From positions 3,308,485 to 3,372,484 of the forward strand of contig NW_015622542.1 of the NCBI RefSeq assembly GCF_000835495.1: 64,000 nt of DNA. Direction: 5' to 3'. Numbering within the stretch: position 1 is the first letter of the stretch; every line of letters begins with the position of its first letter. The position numbers and the translations under genes are program-made. Origin of the DNA: Cladophialophora immunda (taxonomy: Eukaryota > Ascomycota > Eurotiomycetes > Chaetothyriales > Herpotrichiellaceae). The notes below the pieces were generated by a model. The model saw only the letters and a list, made by a program, of their open reading frames with translations, did no database searches and was not told the origin of the DNA. Positions 31,681-43,874 of the stretch are shown piece after piece.

Positions 31681-33261
31681 TTATGCACGGCGTGTCCCGC
31701 AAACCAGCACCTCGTGAAGAAGCGCGTCGACGACATCGGGACTGTCGAGAGTGGACGCTCTAAACGTCTCGTACTCGAGTGCTTCGCGGATTTCGGCCAC
31801 GTCTTTCCCGTCCCAGCAGAGTACGAAGAGGCCGTCCTGACGAGGGCGGTCCACGTCCAATTCCTCCCATCTGGCTCGGGTGGCATCTTGCGTCAGCAAG
31901 CTGCGAATGATGTTGGAGACGCGGATGTCGCTTTTCTGGACGTTGCCGCACTCGAAATGGCTCTTGTAGTGGTTGGCAAACCCTTGCACGCAGACTTCCA
32001 AGTTGATGCACAGACCGCACGCCCAGTGTCTCTTCACCCGCGGGCGGTCCTCGTGGTTGCACTCCTCATTCACCTGACACTCGCCGTGGTCCTTACTGTG
32101 GTGCCTCTTCCAGGACTCGGGGCGATGCGTCCGGAATGAACAGGTTGGATGCTTGCAGATGAAAGTGGAATCCTTGTCGTGGTCGGCGATGACGTGTTTC
32201 GCAAATTCCTTGGTGCTGGAGAAATCTTTCGAACAGTCGTGGACCGGGCAGGGGAACCTAGACTTCTGCCTCCGGTCCCGAGTTGGATCCTGCTCAGCCA
32301 TCAAGGAGGGCTGGTTCATGGTATCGATAAAGGGAAACCCTCGTCCACCCTCACTCGGCGGGATCGACCGACTCTCAGCACTTGTTAGGAAAGGCAACCC
32401 AAGTGCGGATGGTATGGCGGGAAGGACGCCATGCTTGCCTTGCTGCAGCTGCTGATAAGAACTCGCGTCGTTCGCGTACTGCGTATCTGGTGCGTAGACT
32501 TGTGGATATTCCTGGCCGGTTGCCGGAAAATTCATGGTTGTGTCCTGGACACACGCAGGAGGTGCATGGAACATGTCGTCGGGCAAGGGCCACTGTGGGG
32601 ACATGGGTGACATATCGCTAGCATATACAAACCCAGAAGCGGTATTGTCGCGGACTGGGGTTCCGAGATTTCCAGACAATCTTAGACTCGAACGATCTGA
32701 GATGAGGCTGGGCACTCGGGATTGGGGTAATGCATATGGTTGTTGCGACAGGCTCGTTCTCATATGCTGGGGAGGAGGTCGAGGTTGTATTAAACCGGCA
32801 AATGTACATGTAGCATAAAGTTCCTCGTCTTCAGCGCCGCCTAGTATGTCCAAGGCATTTCGATATTCGTTGTGCCGCAGCTTGAAGATCTTGTCAAGGT
32901 CCAGGCCAGCCTCAAGGAGCAACTGAACACTGTTGACTATGGCTGGCTCTTGTTTCAGCTCTTCGTCGACATAGTATCCGTGTCGGCCGAGGTTGGTAGG
33001 CTGAGACGGAGAAAGCGGGAAGTTGGCGTTACCAAATGTACCGGGCAAAAATGGCCTGTATGCCATGGAGGGATGGTTGTTCGAGATGCGGTCCATTGCA
33101 GACACTGACGGCAACCCCGGAGAATGTATTTCTTTTGGAGACTGGGGAAGAATGACTGGATAGGGCTGCGCCGGCGCAGACCTGGTCAAAATGAGGGAGA
33201 CGGGGTAAGGATCAAATGCTATGCAATGCGTTGAAAAGAGTGGAAGCAACACACAAAGCAC
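31681..33261 (-). CDS. C2H2 zinc-finger transcription factor, copy 1 of a tandem pair
   Basis: An open frame of 526 aa on the minus strand. The first ATG is at 33261, but the start is uncertain: ATG 33096 (MDRISNNHPSMAY) is better placed, and TTTGACCAG near 33180 could be an acceptor for an upstream exon. The N-terminal half is disordered (Ser, Pro, Gln). Zinc fingers: C338-X4-C343-X12-H356-X4-H361 (FPCPVHDCSKDF), then C369-X4-C374 with H387/H388 and H392 (HHSKDH), then a Cys/His-rich CGLCINLEVCVQGFANHYKSHF. The C-terminal part (SLLTQDATRARWEEL ... EIREALEYETFRAS) is shared with the next gene. Probably a nuclear regulator; targets unknown. Confidence 0.87.
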   Translation of the reverse strand: MLCVLLPLFSTHCIAFDPYPVSLILTRSAPAQPYPVILPQSPKEIHSPGLPSVSAMDRISNNHPSMAYRPFLPGTFGNANFPLSPSQPTNLGRHGYYVDEELKQEPAIVNSVQLLLEAGLDLDKIFKLRHNEYRNALDILGGAEDEELYATCTFAGLIQPRPPPQHMRTSLSQQPYALPQSRVPSLISDRSSLRLSGNLGTPVRDNTASGFVYASDMSPMSPQWPLPDDMFHAPPACVQDTTMNFPATGQEYPQVYAPDTQYANDASSYQQLQQGKHGVLPAIPSALGLPFLTSAESRSIPPSEGGRGFPFIDTMNQPSLMAEQDPTRDRRQKSRFPCPVHDCSKDFSSTKEFAKHVIADHDKDSTFICKHPTCSFRTHRPESWKRHHSKDHGECQVNEECNHEDRPRVKRHWACGLCINLEVCVQGFANHYKSHFECGNVQKSDIRVSNIIRSLLTQDATRARWEELDVDRPRQDGLFVLCWDGKDVAEIREALEYETFRASTLDSPDVVDALLHEVLVCGTRRA

Positions 33262-35463
33262 CGTCTTGTGGATTAAAAAAAAAGAGAGGATCTTTCAAGG
33301 CTGCCGGACAGAGCATAGGAAAACAGAATTGGGAATTAAAGAAAAAGGGAGGAGATTCATTCCAAGAGGTTCCCTGGGTGGTTGGCAGACTCTCCGCGAC
33401 TTGAGCCTCAGCATCATCCGTCTCCAAGCAGCTCTGCCCGCCATGCTTTGCATGCCACGTAGTTGCATCGCGGTGGCGCTCGTAAGTGAAAGGTCAGAAT
33501 CGGAAGCCTGGAGGGGTCGGAAGTGGGCCATCCTACGCATCGCCTTCATGCACGTTTGCCCAGTCTCTGTGGAAGTTCGTATTGAAGGGTTGCTGCTGAG
33601 TTGACTTCCCGCGTGAGCTATGCAAGGGAGGCGTCCATGGGCCACTCCGGGCAGCGCTGCCATTCACACCCTGGTTCCAGCACCTTTCCGCTTCGAGCCT
33701 TGAGGGGAGCGTTGGGAGCGGTGTGGAGGCTGGAAGGAGGTCATGATTTGCCATGCCGCGGAGCAGACTGCAGATCCCACGAGTCTAGAGACTCAGGAAC
33801 CTTCAGAGACAGCGGACGTTAAAAGGAAGGAGTTCAGGCACTGCTTCTTGCCCCTGTCGCGACATCTCGGGGTGCATCTGAGGCGCAAAGGTCGAAAGGC
33901 TTCTCACAGAATAGATTTCTTGATTGCATGTCTGCAACGATTTTCGCCACAATCCTGCTTCAAGCTCTCGGTCAGTCGGGGAGTTCGGTATCTCCACAAG
34001 CGCACATGACGCTTACAGAGATCCTGCAGGCTCTGTACCTGGCGCCGCTCCTAACGATCCGAGAATGACATTATTGGGAGAATTCAGCTCAGGGTCCCTT
34101 TGATGCAAGCGCCGCTGGGTTACACAGCTTTCTCGTCGCATCCAATCCAACCTCCCAGAGAGCTCTCTGCCCCCTGGGTTCCTTGCTGGGCGGGTTGGAT
34201 TGCGTCAATCAGGTGTTTTTCTGTTGACGGAGGCTGCTGCCACTGCCCCTTGGACTCGGTGCCCTCCCCGAGTTGGCCCTCCCCGTCGAGGGTTGTTGCG
34301 GATTCTTGTATGGGAACCAGGAATCCCCAAGGACGAAGTAAGGCTGATCGAGGCGTACGCAGGTCACATCTGAGCAGGGGATTCTGAGCTGGTGAATGCA
34401 CGACATACCATTGGCTCCACCTCGTCTGGAACAGAACTGGAGATCGCCATCGCGGACAAATTCCTGAGGACTTCGATGCCACAGTTAGTTAGTGTCCCAA
34501 ATTACCTTTTTTGGATAACGAGGAGCATATCCAACACTGGGACCCCATTTGAAAAAAAAAGAGAGTATCGTGTTCGGAAATTGTGGCAGCAACAAACGAA
34601 GTGCCTCCCTCGTAGCGTCCCAGGATTGCTCCATTATTCTCCAACTTGCCGGCACCCGCTGAGTGAATCACTGTTACCTAAGGACTCCGGGGCGACCAAA
34701 GACCCCTATCCATCCGCCTAGTGACCTCGCTAGCCCTTGGATCTGAGCGTTCCTAAGCCCCCACAGCTTAAAGAGGTGAGTAAGGGTGGTGCCGTCACCC
34801 CCGGGATAAGGCTGCTGTTAACTAGGAGTAGGCCCTAACAACCAGAGTTACTGCTCCACCAAGCCAGCGGGCTGCCCCTGACAAGAAGGGCCCCCGTCCG
34901 CCCCGTTCAAACGTGATAGACAGCTGCCTCGGACCGTTGCGTCTGTGAGAACCCTAACGATATTGTGGGATAACGTGTTCGAGAGCTTCCTTGCGCGGTA
35001 TTGTGGGGCTTTGGACATTATCATGGGAAAAGATAATTCGATATTGCTAACATAACAGTAAATACAACCAAAACAAACCGTCCACATCCCAACTGCTGTT
35101 AACAATATTTTAATAATACAGGGAGGGTCACAAAGTCGATTCCTCCATTCCACAAGAACAATCGGGGGTATAGGGTTACATGACTGGGTATCTTGCAGTA
35201 TGCTGGGGTCGGCTGGGGGAGTCTCTGTTAAACATAAGGGCGTTGAAGTCGTATCAGGTCGTGGGTTGCAAAACATGGAGCACAATGAAAAGCCCGAAGC
35301 AGTGGCGAAACAATCCCAACACAAGCCTACATCTCACAGGGGGAAACTTGGAATATCGACGACAGACATCGGAGATCGGACTGTCCGAAAAGCGCAAGCG
35401 AGAAATTCGGCGGCACCGATGGCGTGATGATTGAAGGAGTTAGAGTCTTGGAGCGGGAGCGGG
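33262..35463. other. Intergenic region between the two C2H2 genes (2.2 kb)
   Basis: It holds the upstream region of copy 1 and the 3' flank of copy 2. The minus frame 33212-33427 overlaps the copy 1 leader and may contain a 5' exon, unproven. No other gene seen. Confidence 0.4.
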
Positions 35464-37029
35464 TCAGAAGCCCTCAGTGAACTCAGCATCGGTTGTATCC
35501 AAAAAGAAGGTGCGGTTTCGAGGATTGACATCGAGCCACGAGTCGTCTGCATTAGGGAGGCTGCCGGGATGGGGGGTAGCACATTCAGGCCGTGTCTGCC
35601 CACCAGACATCAAGGCAACCAGCTCGTTGAGCAGCCAATCTGCGACGAAAGGATCGGAAATATCAGAGCCGCGGTATTTCCCATATTCGAGTGCCATGCG
35701 AATCTCCTTGTACTGAGCGGGCTGCCATCCAAAGTCGTAATCTCCGATTGAGATGTTCATCGTCAAGCAGTGTGCCTGCCATTTGCCCTTGGTCGCTTCC
35801 TGTGAAAGCAAGCTCAGGATCATGGTGGAATATTTCAGAGGTTGCGCGGTGCCGTCTCTGAAATGGCTTTGATGGTGATCGGCATGAGAGGACACGTCTC
35901 TCGACAAGTGGATGCACATATAACAACCCCAGTAGCGTTTCTTCCCATCGTTGGTGCTCTTTACACAAGCATCACCCTTTTTGCATGAATTGTGGTCTTT
36001 GCTGTGGTGTCGTGCCCAGGTTGCGTGCCGGTGTGTTTGCTTGTCGCATTTTTGATCATGTTGACAAACGAAGACGTCGTTCTTTTCGTGGTCACCTTGC
36101 AAATGTTTCGCCAACTCGACTGAGCGGACGTACCACCTCTTGCAACCTGGCTCCGGACAGGGATACTTGATCTGGTCCTTTCCGAGAATCCCTTCGCGGC
36201 TCGACTGATGAGTCGAATCAGTGTCGCCAACCGATGGTCTATTGTCTTGGCTTGTGTATCCACCTGCGAGGTACTTGTAGGAGCTGGCAAAGTTTGGTGC
36301 GGCGTAAGAGACATTGGCAACACCAGAAATACCAGAAACATCCACAAGAGGATGTGGCCGATATACAGAAACGGAACCTGATGGATTTGCGGCTTGATTG
36401 AAGTCCTGCCACTGAGGCTGCTCGAAATTGGTTGCGTTGAAGGCCATCGTGGTATCGTTCACAAGGATGGCCGGGTCCGACGAGATCGTTGCATCAATCT
36501 CCCCTGGGGCAGTATCCCAAGCCGGAGCTTGATGTTGTCCTTTAAATGAGATTCCAGATCCCGAGGTGTACGATTCGGCTGTCGAAGTGCTCAGGTCTGT
36601 AGAGGCGGACCAGTGGGACCGGTTGGACCGGTTGGACCTAAGACTAGAAACCCCAGACGGGAAACGGATAGATGAGCCACGAGATAGTTTCCGTGGTTTC
36701 GATCCCGGAAGCCTCTGGTATACAAGATCCCATGCACGTTGAGTGACATCCGCATCCGTATTGGCGAGGGTTCCGAGCTGATTGAAGTTTGCCGGTTTGC
36801 AAAGATAAGAGATTTGTCTCTGATCCAACCCGACCGAGACGAGGTTCTGCAGTATTTTCACCACTTCATAGAAAGTGGATTGCTGATCATAGCATGGGCT
36901 CTCCGGCCTCGGGTGAGAATGGCCAATTTGACCAGGCGATTCCATCGCAGGTGAAGACAGAAACGCTTGAGCTGGCGATTGCCCCGGCGGCCATCCTGAA
37001 GGAGAGATACCAAGCATGCTCTGACGCAT
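35464..37029 (-). CDS. C2H2 zinc-finger transcription factor, copy 2 of a tandem pair
   Basis: A single open frame of 521 aa from ATG 37029 (MRQSMLGISPSGWPPG). It is disordered to about residue 285 with Ser/Arg/Asn-rich SLRSNRSNRSHWSAS. Fingers: C291-X4-C296 (YPCPEPGCKRWY) closing with HLQGDH, a second ending HHSKDH, and a Cys-rich third block YWGCYMCIHLSRDVSSHADH. The C-terminal SLLSQEATKGKW and IRMALEYGKYRGSD align with SLLTQDATRARW and IREALEYETFRAS of the gene at 31681, in the same order. Both genes share orientation and are intronless as read, so a tandem duplication is likely; the N-terminal halves have diverged strongly. Confidence 0.87.
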   Translation of the reverse strand: MRQSMLGISPSGWPPGQSPAQAFLSSPAMESPGQIGHSHPRPESPCYDQQSTFYEVVKILQNLVSVGLDQRQISYLCKPANFNQLGTLANTDADVTQRAWDLVYQRLPGSKPRKLSRGSSIRFPSGVSSLRSNRSNRSHWSASTDLSTSTAESYTSGSGISFKGQHQAPAWDTAPGEIDATISSDPAILVNDTTMAFNATNFEQPQWQDFNQAANPSGSVSVYRPHPLVDVSGISGVANVSYAAPNFASSYKYLAGGYTSQDNRPSVGDTDSTHQSSREGILGKDQIKYPCPEPGCKRWYVRSVELAKHLQGDHEKNDVFVCQHDQKCDKQTHRHATWARHHSKDHNSCKKGDACVKSTNDGKKRYWGCYMCIHLSRDVSSHADHHQSHFRDGTAQPLKYSTMILSLLSQEATKGKWQAHCLTMNISIGDYDFGWQPAQYKEIRMALEYGKYRGSDISDPFVADWLLNELVALMSGGQTRPECATPHPGSLPNADDSWLDVNPRNRTFFLDTTDAEFTEGF

Positions 37030-39431
37030 CTTGCAGCTTGCGATTGAATATTAGCCGAGGGGTGTCGGACTATAGGCGCGGTAGAAAGAAACAGACGAAC
37101 AATCTGCACAAAGCTCGACCTGACGAAGCACTGAGCCGACAGAAGGCAGATAGATGAGACAGAGAAGGAGCGAACGTGCTCGCAGCACAAGGAGAGACAA
37201 CCGGAAGGAAAGAAAGGATAGGTGGGAGGGGAGAGTCGTCAAACATTTGAGCAGGACTTCAATGGTCCTTGTATAGTGCTTTCGCACCTGCACGATACCC
37301 CAAGCCAAGGCAATTCTTCTCTTGCTGCATCCTTTGTTGCCTCATTCCAGGCACTTGCGATGATGCGCCCCACTTGGTGTACGAGTCTTCATTGATATTT
37401 TGAGCCATCTGAGCAGCATAGAAAAGACCGGTGTAGCTGGGAGTCGATGGAGAGATATCGCGCACGTCAAAGAGTGGTTAGCGTACTGAGTTCGAGGGCT
37501 GACATGCATAGAGCCGGTTGCCCGAGAACTGTGAAGAGCGATGAACTGAGAGATGAAACCCCTGAAGTGCTTGCATACCCCTGAGTGGAGTTGGCACCAG
37601 TCTAACTCGGGGGTTTCCCAGTCTGTGTCAGTGGGTAGCATCTCCCTCGCTTTGCCAGGTACCAGAGTCAGGCGACTGGCAAGTCATATTAGAGGCGAAG
37701 GTTGCAAGCCCCATAGTCGGTAGCTCGACGGTATGCATGTCCGGAGCCATCGGAACAAGGGCTCTTGCCTATCGAGCACTTCTGATCAATGCTGCAGCAG
37801 AATACGAGCGTAGATGTTTCATGTCGATCGCTGAACGTCATTACTCGTAAGATCCCTCAGATAGCCAGGGCCGCTGGGGGGACTATTCTGTCCGAGTAAA
37901 GCGTGGGGTGCATACAGGGACATCAAAATGGTGTGCCTCGTTGAGGATAGAACTAGCTGGCCGCTTGCTTTATGAGCCGAGTGCATTCACCATGCGCTTT
38001 TCAGATGTTTGAGCGAGCTTTTGACATGCCCCCAGGCGTTCGGCTGGTGAGTCGTGAGAGAAGGAGCAACATACCATCAGTGCATGTACCTGCAGAACTA
38101 GGGCGCAGCAACCCCTCAAAGTGCACGAGCTGGATGCCTGCGCATCTCCATCTCTACCATTTCTACTCGTGCATCAGCTCCACAGCGGACTTGCGGGTGA
38201 AAATGAAGTGGAGGCGTTGGAACAACGAACGGCTGGGTGACGGCACGGATGCGATGCCACCCAGATGCTTCGCAACCCCGGGATGATTGAGCACACTAAC
38301 CTTGGTCTCAGGCACCCCAGGCAGGCCACTTGCCAACTCCTCCAGGCAGCCACACATTGCTTGACCGCATCTCCAGTGGAGATCAATGGCAGCATTTCTC
38401 AGTTGTCGCAGTGGCCGTCTACTGGCGCAGGTGAGGAAATTAAACCTTTGGTGAAAGCTTTGCGATGGAAAACTTTGATGGACGGACATGGGAGTAAACC
38501 GAGAAAAGACGTGGTTCCAATGAATCTACGGTACCTGTGCCTCGTGCTGCAAAGACGGTAAAGCTTGAGAAGCTGTGGACAACGGCTCCTTCGAGGCAGG
38601 ACAAGTTCCGCTTGCCATCCAACTCAAATCTCCAGGATCATGCACGCCATTAGAAAGGGCGAAGTACCTAGTCCGAGTCCGAGGCCAGAACTGTAGTCCT
38701 TTGCATCAGTCGAACGGTTGCCAAAACACCCAACTCGCTACAACCGTCGGCTCGAATCCCTCGCGTGCGTCTGTACCAAGTAGATGAGCATTACGAGTAG
38801 GATGCCAGTCGACTAGCTTCAGCTAGAAGGGCCTGGAACCCATCGACGGTTCAAGGCGCATGGCACACCAAGCCATGCCCCAGGTCCACGACCTAGGCGA
38901 CCTTAGCCGGGCGACAGCTCCGCCCCAGTCGTCTAGGTGGCACCATGGACTTACTTACGTATGTAGCTCATCAGGCTTGACTCCAGCAACGCCAGCTTAG
39001 TAGTGTTATGGCTAGGCGCGCGAAGAAAAATTCATTATTGCCCTAGTTGCCCGGACCTTGGGTGGTCATGAGCCACCGCGGAGTGTCACACGCTGTATGT
39101 AGGTATGCAAATTCCTCAAGTTCTGGAAATATTTCCAGAACCGTCTGCTGCTGATGCAGTTGCAGCATGGAAATAGGCCAAGTTGGAGGATCGCTTCAGA
39201 AGACAAATTTCGGAAAGAGTAATGACATTGTATGCTGGGAGATAGATCACGATGAGGTGTGCAGAGTGTGGAAACAACAATAAGCAACAAACATGCCAAG
39301 CACGATAATGTCGTCTCCGCATTGTTTGTCTTGTATGCCAGAAACTTGGTGCGAAAAAAAGTTTTGATGGTATTTACTGCCACCATTCGACTGTCTGTTC
39401 AGACTCGTAGGCGACTGAACCCAGATTCAAA
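37030..39431. other. Divergent intergenic region of 2.4 kb
   Basis: It separates C2H2 copy 2 (-) from PUF6 (+), so both promoters lie here. No gene, tRNA or repeat family recognised; frames are short and unremarkable. Confidence 0.4.
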
Positions 39432-41604
39432 ATGGCAGCAAGCAAGCGCTCAAATGAGAGTGCTGACTTTAAGGCCTCGAAAAGAGCCAGAGTCGACAAG
39501 GGCCGCTCAAAAGTCAGGGATGCACCTGCGGACGAATTTGAAGGCTTCGACCAGGTGAAGGATACCTCCGCGCCCCATTCAACAGATGAAAAGTCGAAGA
39601 GATTGAGGGGAAAGCAAGGGTCTACGACCTATAGTTCATCTAACAAATCAGAAACATATTTAAATGGTATGTGGACAGGCACACCGCCTCTGTCGAGGTC
39701 ATGGCACAGATCGGCCTTTGCTAACTTCGACCCAACAAACAGGCCAAACCTCGCGCGAAGCCCACGCAAAGCAAAAAGCCATCGCTCAAGACCGCAAGGC
39801 TGCCAAACCGAACGCCGATTCCATCGCCCGGTCAAAGAAGATCTGGGAGCGTCTGCGCCGAAAATCCCACGTCCCCAAACAAGAACGAGATGAACTGGTC
39901 GAGGAGCTATTCCAGATCATATCAGGGCGAGTCAAGGATTTCGTATTCAAACATGACTCTGTGCGGGTCATTCAATGTGCCTTGAAATATGCGACTCCGG
40001 ACCAGAGGAGGCAGATCACAACGGAGTTAAAGGGTAGTTACAGAGAACTGGCAGAGTCGAAGTATGCCAAGTTCTTAATCGCAAAGATGGTCGTGGGCGA
40101 TGATGAAAGTCGGGATGCCGTAGTCGAGGAGTTCTACGGCCATGTAAAGAGGTTGATACGCCATCCAGAAGCAAGTTGGATCGTGGACGACATCTACAGG
40201 ACCATTGCGACCAAGCAGCAGAAGGCCATCATGCTCCGAGAATGGTACGGGCCCGAGTTTGTCATCTTTGGCAAGTCAAAGACACATAGCGCCTCAAGAG
40301 ACGGGCAGGTAACAGCTGAACTTTCCAATCTTCTCGCCGAACACCCAGAAAAGAGAGGCCCCATCATGTCTCACCTCCATGAAATGACCAATCAACTGGT
40401 TCAAAAGAAGACCACGGGTTTTACCATCCTTCACGACGCCCTGCTCCAGTACTTCTTGAATTGCAAACCTGGAAGCCCGGAAATTGCCGAGTTTTTCTCC
40501 ATGCTCCGCGACGATGAGGAAGGAGACATCTACAAGAACCTCGCTTTTACGAAGTCGGGGTCTCGCTTGCTGTGTCTTTGCCTGGCGCATGGGAACTCCA
40601 AGGACCGAAGGGGGATATTGAAGTTTTTCAAGACGCACATCAAACTCCTTGCGAGCGACCAATACGGACATAGTGTGCTTCTGACGGCATACGAAGTTGT
40701 GGATGATACAGTGATGATGTCGAAGACAATCTTCCCGGAGCTTCTGAGCAAAGAACTTGAGCCTGAAGCAAGGGAACAGGAGTTGCTCGCGCAGGCCGAA
40801 CATCTTACCGCCCGCACTTCGCTGCTCTATCTGATGTCCCCTGATGCACCCAAGTGGCTCATTACGAATGAGACAGCTGCACTTATTTCGGAGGTTCGTG
40901 AGATCCGGAAAGAAACATCCAAGAAGGATCCGGAGACACGCCGAATTGAATTGGTAAAGACTGTGGCCCAGCCTCTTCTCGACCTGATTACACACCAAGC
41001 GCGATATCTCGCGCAGTCAACCTTTGGGTGTCAATTCATTACGGAGACCGTGTTCGGCTGTGCCGGTGTTGGTGACATCCAGGCTGCTTTAGGTGCGATT
41101 GCGGATCTCGCAACCGAGGTGGTTGAAGGAAAAGAACAGCGAGAAGAGAACGAAAAGATCCTTGCCACGCCGGCGGTGGGCCGCATGCTCAAAGCTCTCG
41201 TGCAAGGTGGACGGTTTAACAAAGTGACCAATTCGATTCAATTGGTCGAGCCGCCTTTGAAATTTGACGAGCTGTTGTTTCACAAGATTCGATCGAAGGG
41301 TGGGGACGAGGAGATCGTGGCCTGGGCGAATGGCCCCAATAGTTTTGTTGTCGTGGCCATGTCAGAGGCTGACAATTTCGAGAAGAGAGAGGAATTAGTG
41401 GAGGTGCTCAGACGAAATAAGAGAAAGTTAGACAGGGAGAACAGAGGCACGGCAATCATTCTGGAGAAGATTGGCGGCAGTGGCCGGGAGAAGAAAGGCC
41501 AGCTAGGCAAAGATGCTGCCGAGGAGGCTGAGCATGTGGATGTCAATTCGAGCGGGATCGAGAAGAAGAAGGGCAAGAAAGGGAAAAGCAAAGCCAAGAA
41601 TTAG
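39432..41604 (+). CDS. PUF6: Pumilio-homology protein Puf6
   Basis: Exons 39432-39666 and 39743-41604 give 698 aa. The N-terminus is Lys/Ser-rich (MAASKRSNESADFKASKRAR), then GQTSREAHAKQKAIAQDRK and KIWERLRRKSHVPKQER lead into Puf6-type helical repeats: FVFKHDSVRVIQCALKYAT, ESKYAKFLIAKMVV, FTKSGSRLLCLCLAHG, SDQYGHSVLLTAYEVVDD, QSTFGCQFITETVFG. The tail is Lys-rich (KKKGKKGKSKAKN). Puf6 acts in nucleolar 60S ribosome assembly and in yeast represses ASH1 mRNA translation. The intron is GTATGT...AACAG and rebuilds Gly79. Size and motif order fit yeast Puf6 (about 656 aa). Confidence 0.96.
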
Positions 41605-42586
41605 GAAATTCCAAAGCTCAGTACACCATGCATGGCTCTATACAGAGTGCAACGACATATGGCGGTCGGGTGGTCATGCAAGGCGAGGCTGAGGATTCCT
41701 GTCAGGCTGAAAAATTCAGAGCAAACATTCACATGCTCCATCACTGCCTTTCCATGTGCAACCCCGTGCCTGTAGAACTTTTGCTTGAGACAGGCGTTAG
41801 AGACTCTCCCAAGGGTTCCACGGAGGGTTATGTAGCCCTGGTCTCCCAGGCCTTTTATCCCTCTTTCAAGCCAGGCTATCAGGGCACCATATCTCAGTGA
41901 TCGGATGTGCAAATGCCCCCGGGTATCATTGAAGCCATGCTCGAACAGCGCATGGGTGAGGAGCCACCAAGTGGGATCAGCCACATGCCCACCCGTTGGT
42001 CTATGGCATGGACTGTGGCCGGCACTTGCATGGTGCCAGCGACGGCACAGGAAGATCTTGGAACGCTGATCATCTGCAGCGGCCAAGGAAACTCGTCTGA
42101 CGATTTGTGGTCCCCGAATCTCCTGATGGAAGAGCGTGAACAACAGATGGAATCTTTTCCCGTGTTGTATCCGGCAAGGAGGGGCAGGTTCTTTTGGTAG
42201 CGAACAGGGGCCATCGTTAGTCTTTATTGGCAACGGTGCGGAGGGGAGGAGGAGGGACGATCGTCGAGGACGGAGGGTGTGTGGCTTGAGCTCTTGTCCC
42301 TTGTTCCTGGCTCATGAAGGGCTTTCTCCAAAAAAGAAACACATCACCATGCAGAGAGAAAACCGACTGCCGCACCTGCAACTGCGTCACTAGTGCGCAT
42401 CCACAACGCACACCAAGAGAGACACACCTCCAACTTCGCCCGTAACCATCGTCCTATAAGTCTGCCACCATCTACCTGCCTCCTGTCCGCTGTACCCTGT
42501 GGAACTATCCATATCTTCCTCGCCACATCCCTACCCCCCTCGAAGCCTCGTTCGCCTTCCTTCCGCCCAGCGGGCCATGCGTGGCC
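41605..42586. other. Intergenic region between PUF6 and ethanolamine kinase
   Basis: Frames at 41601-42233 (minus) and 41907-42200 (plus) show no domain. Pyrimidine-rich tracts at 42430-42570 look like the leader of the kinase gene. Confidence 0.4.
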
Positions 42587-43874
42587 ATGGATTCCCACAT
42601 TGACTTCTCCAACGGCCACCGTCCGCAGCTACGGTACATTGATCTGGCTTTTGATAACGAGTCTCTGGACGACTCGGCTCGGGAACTGGTCTACAGAATC
42701 CAACCAAAATGGAGGGACGGTCCAGGCAAAATCGAAATTGTCAAATTCACCGACGGTATCACAAACACTGTGGGTTCTTTTGCTTCACTTGTCAGGCACG
42801 TGCCCCAGGCTCATGGCTGGTATCTAGCTGCTCAAGATTGCAAAACACACTCCAGGGCTCTCTGAAGCCGAGATCGATCGCGACTCTGTCCTCCTCCGTG
42901 CGTATGGCAACCACACCGAGATCATCATCGACCGAGATCGAGAGGCCCGATCACATGCTCTGTGTGCAGAACGGGGATTGGCCCCTCCCTTGCTGGCAAG
43001 ATTCAAGAACGGGCTCCTGTACAGATTCATCATCGGTCAAGTCTGTACCCCCCAGGACCTGATCAGTGAACCTATATGGCGCGCGGTTGCGAAGCGCTTA
43101 GGTGAGTGGCATGCACGGCTGCCCATTGCCGCCGTGGTGGGAGAGGAAAAGAGGGAGGCGCTCAATGGCGTCAACGGCCATCACCCGAGTGGGAGTCTTG
43201 CTTCGAGGCGACCGGTACCAAATATCTGGTCCGTAATGCAGAAATGGGTTCATGCTCTTCCCTGCGACACTCCGAAAAAAGAGGCACGCAAGGAACTACT
43301 CCAGAAAGAACTAGATCGGTCGTTCGACGACCTGGACAATGAGCGAGGTCCCGGTGCGTCAGGGTTCGTGTTTGGACATTGCGACCTGCTAAGTGCAAAC
43401 GTTATCATGCTGCCACCGGATTGTTCCAGTAGTAAGGCGGGTGACTCGATGCGGGTCTCCTTTATTGACTACGAATATGCCACGCCTTGTCCTGCAGCTT
43501 TCGATATTGCCAACCACTTCGCCGAATGGGGTGGCTATGACTGTGATTACAACATGCTGCCAACCCGATCTATGCGCCGCCAATTCCTCCAGGACTATCT
43601 GAGGTCGTACAAAGCCCACAGCGACGCCCCGGTCCCCAACGACATGCTGGATGTGTTGTGCGATGAAGTGGACCGTTATCGTGGCATGCCAGGCTTCTAT
43701 TGGGGCGTCTGGGCTCTGATCCAGGCGACCATTTCCGAGATCGATTTCGACTATGCTTCGTACGCTGAGGTCCGACTAGGCGAATATTATGCGTGGAGGG
43801 CGGAAGAGAGTGGCAGTCGGGCCCAACAGGGGCAGGATATGCCTCTCCGAGAACGGCGGTGGGCAGAAGCATGA
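42587..43874 (+). CDS. Ethanolamine kinase (choline/ethanolamine kinase family)
   Basis: Exons 42587-42769 and 42828-43874 give 409 aa. FTDGITNT ends exon 1 and splicing continues LLKIAKHTPGLSEAEIDRDS, RAYGNHTEIIIDRDREAR and GLAPPLLARFKNGLLYRFI, the usual N-lobe. The catalytic Brenner motif is VFGHCDLLSANVI (His245, Asp247) and the metal-binding Asp275 lies in FIDYEYATPCPAAFDIANHF, followed by EWGGYDCDYNMLPT, typical of ethanolamine kinases. It catalyses the first CDP-ethanolamine (Kennedy) pathway step in the cytosol. The start is ATG 42587 (MDSHIDFSNGH); an earlier ATG at 42577 is out of frame. The intron is GTGGGT...TCTAG. Confidence 0.95.

Noticed and set aside
34848..35324. 158-codon minus-strand frame between the C2H2 genes
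   Set aside because: No domain, and mixed composition like 3' flanking sequence.
38700..38960. Possible tRNA (GGCTCGAATCCC-like B box)
   Set aside because: No matching A box, acceptor stem or anticodon arm could be placed at tRNA distance.
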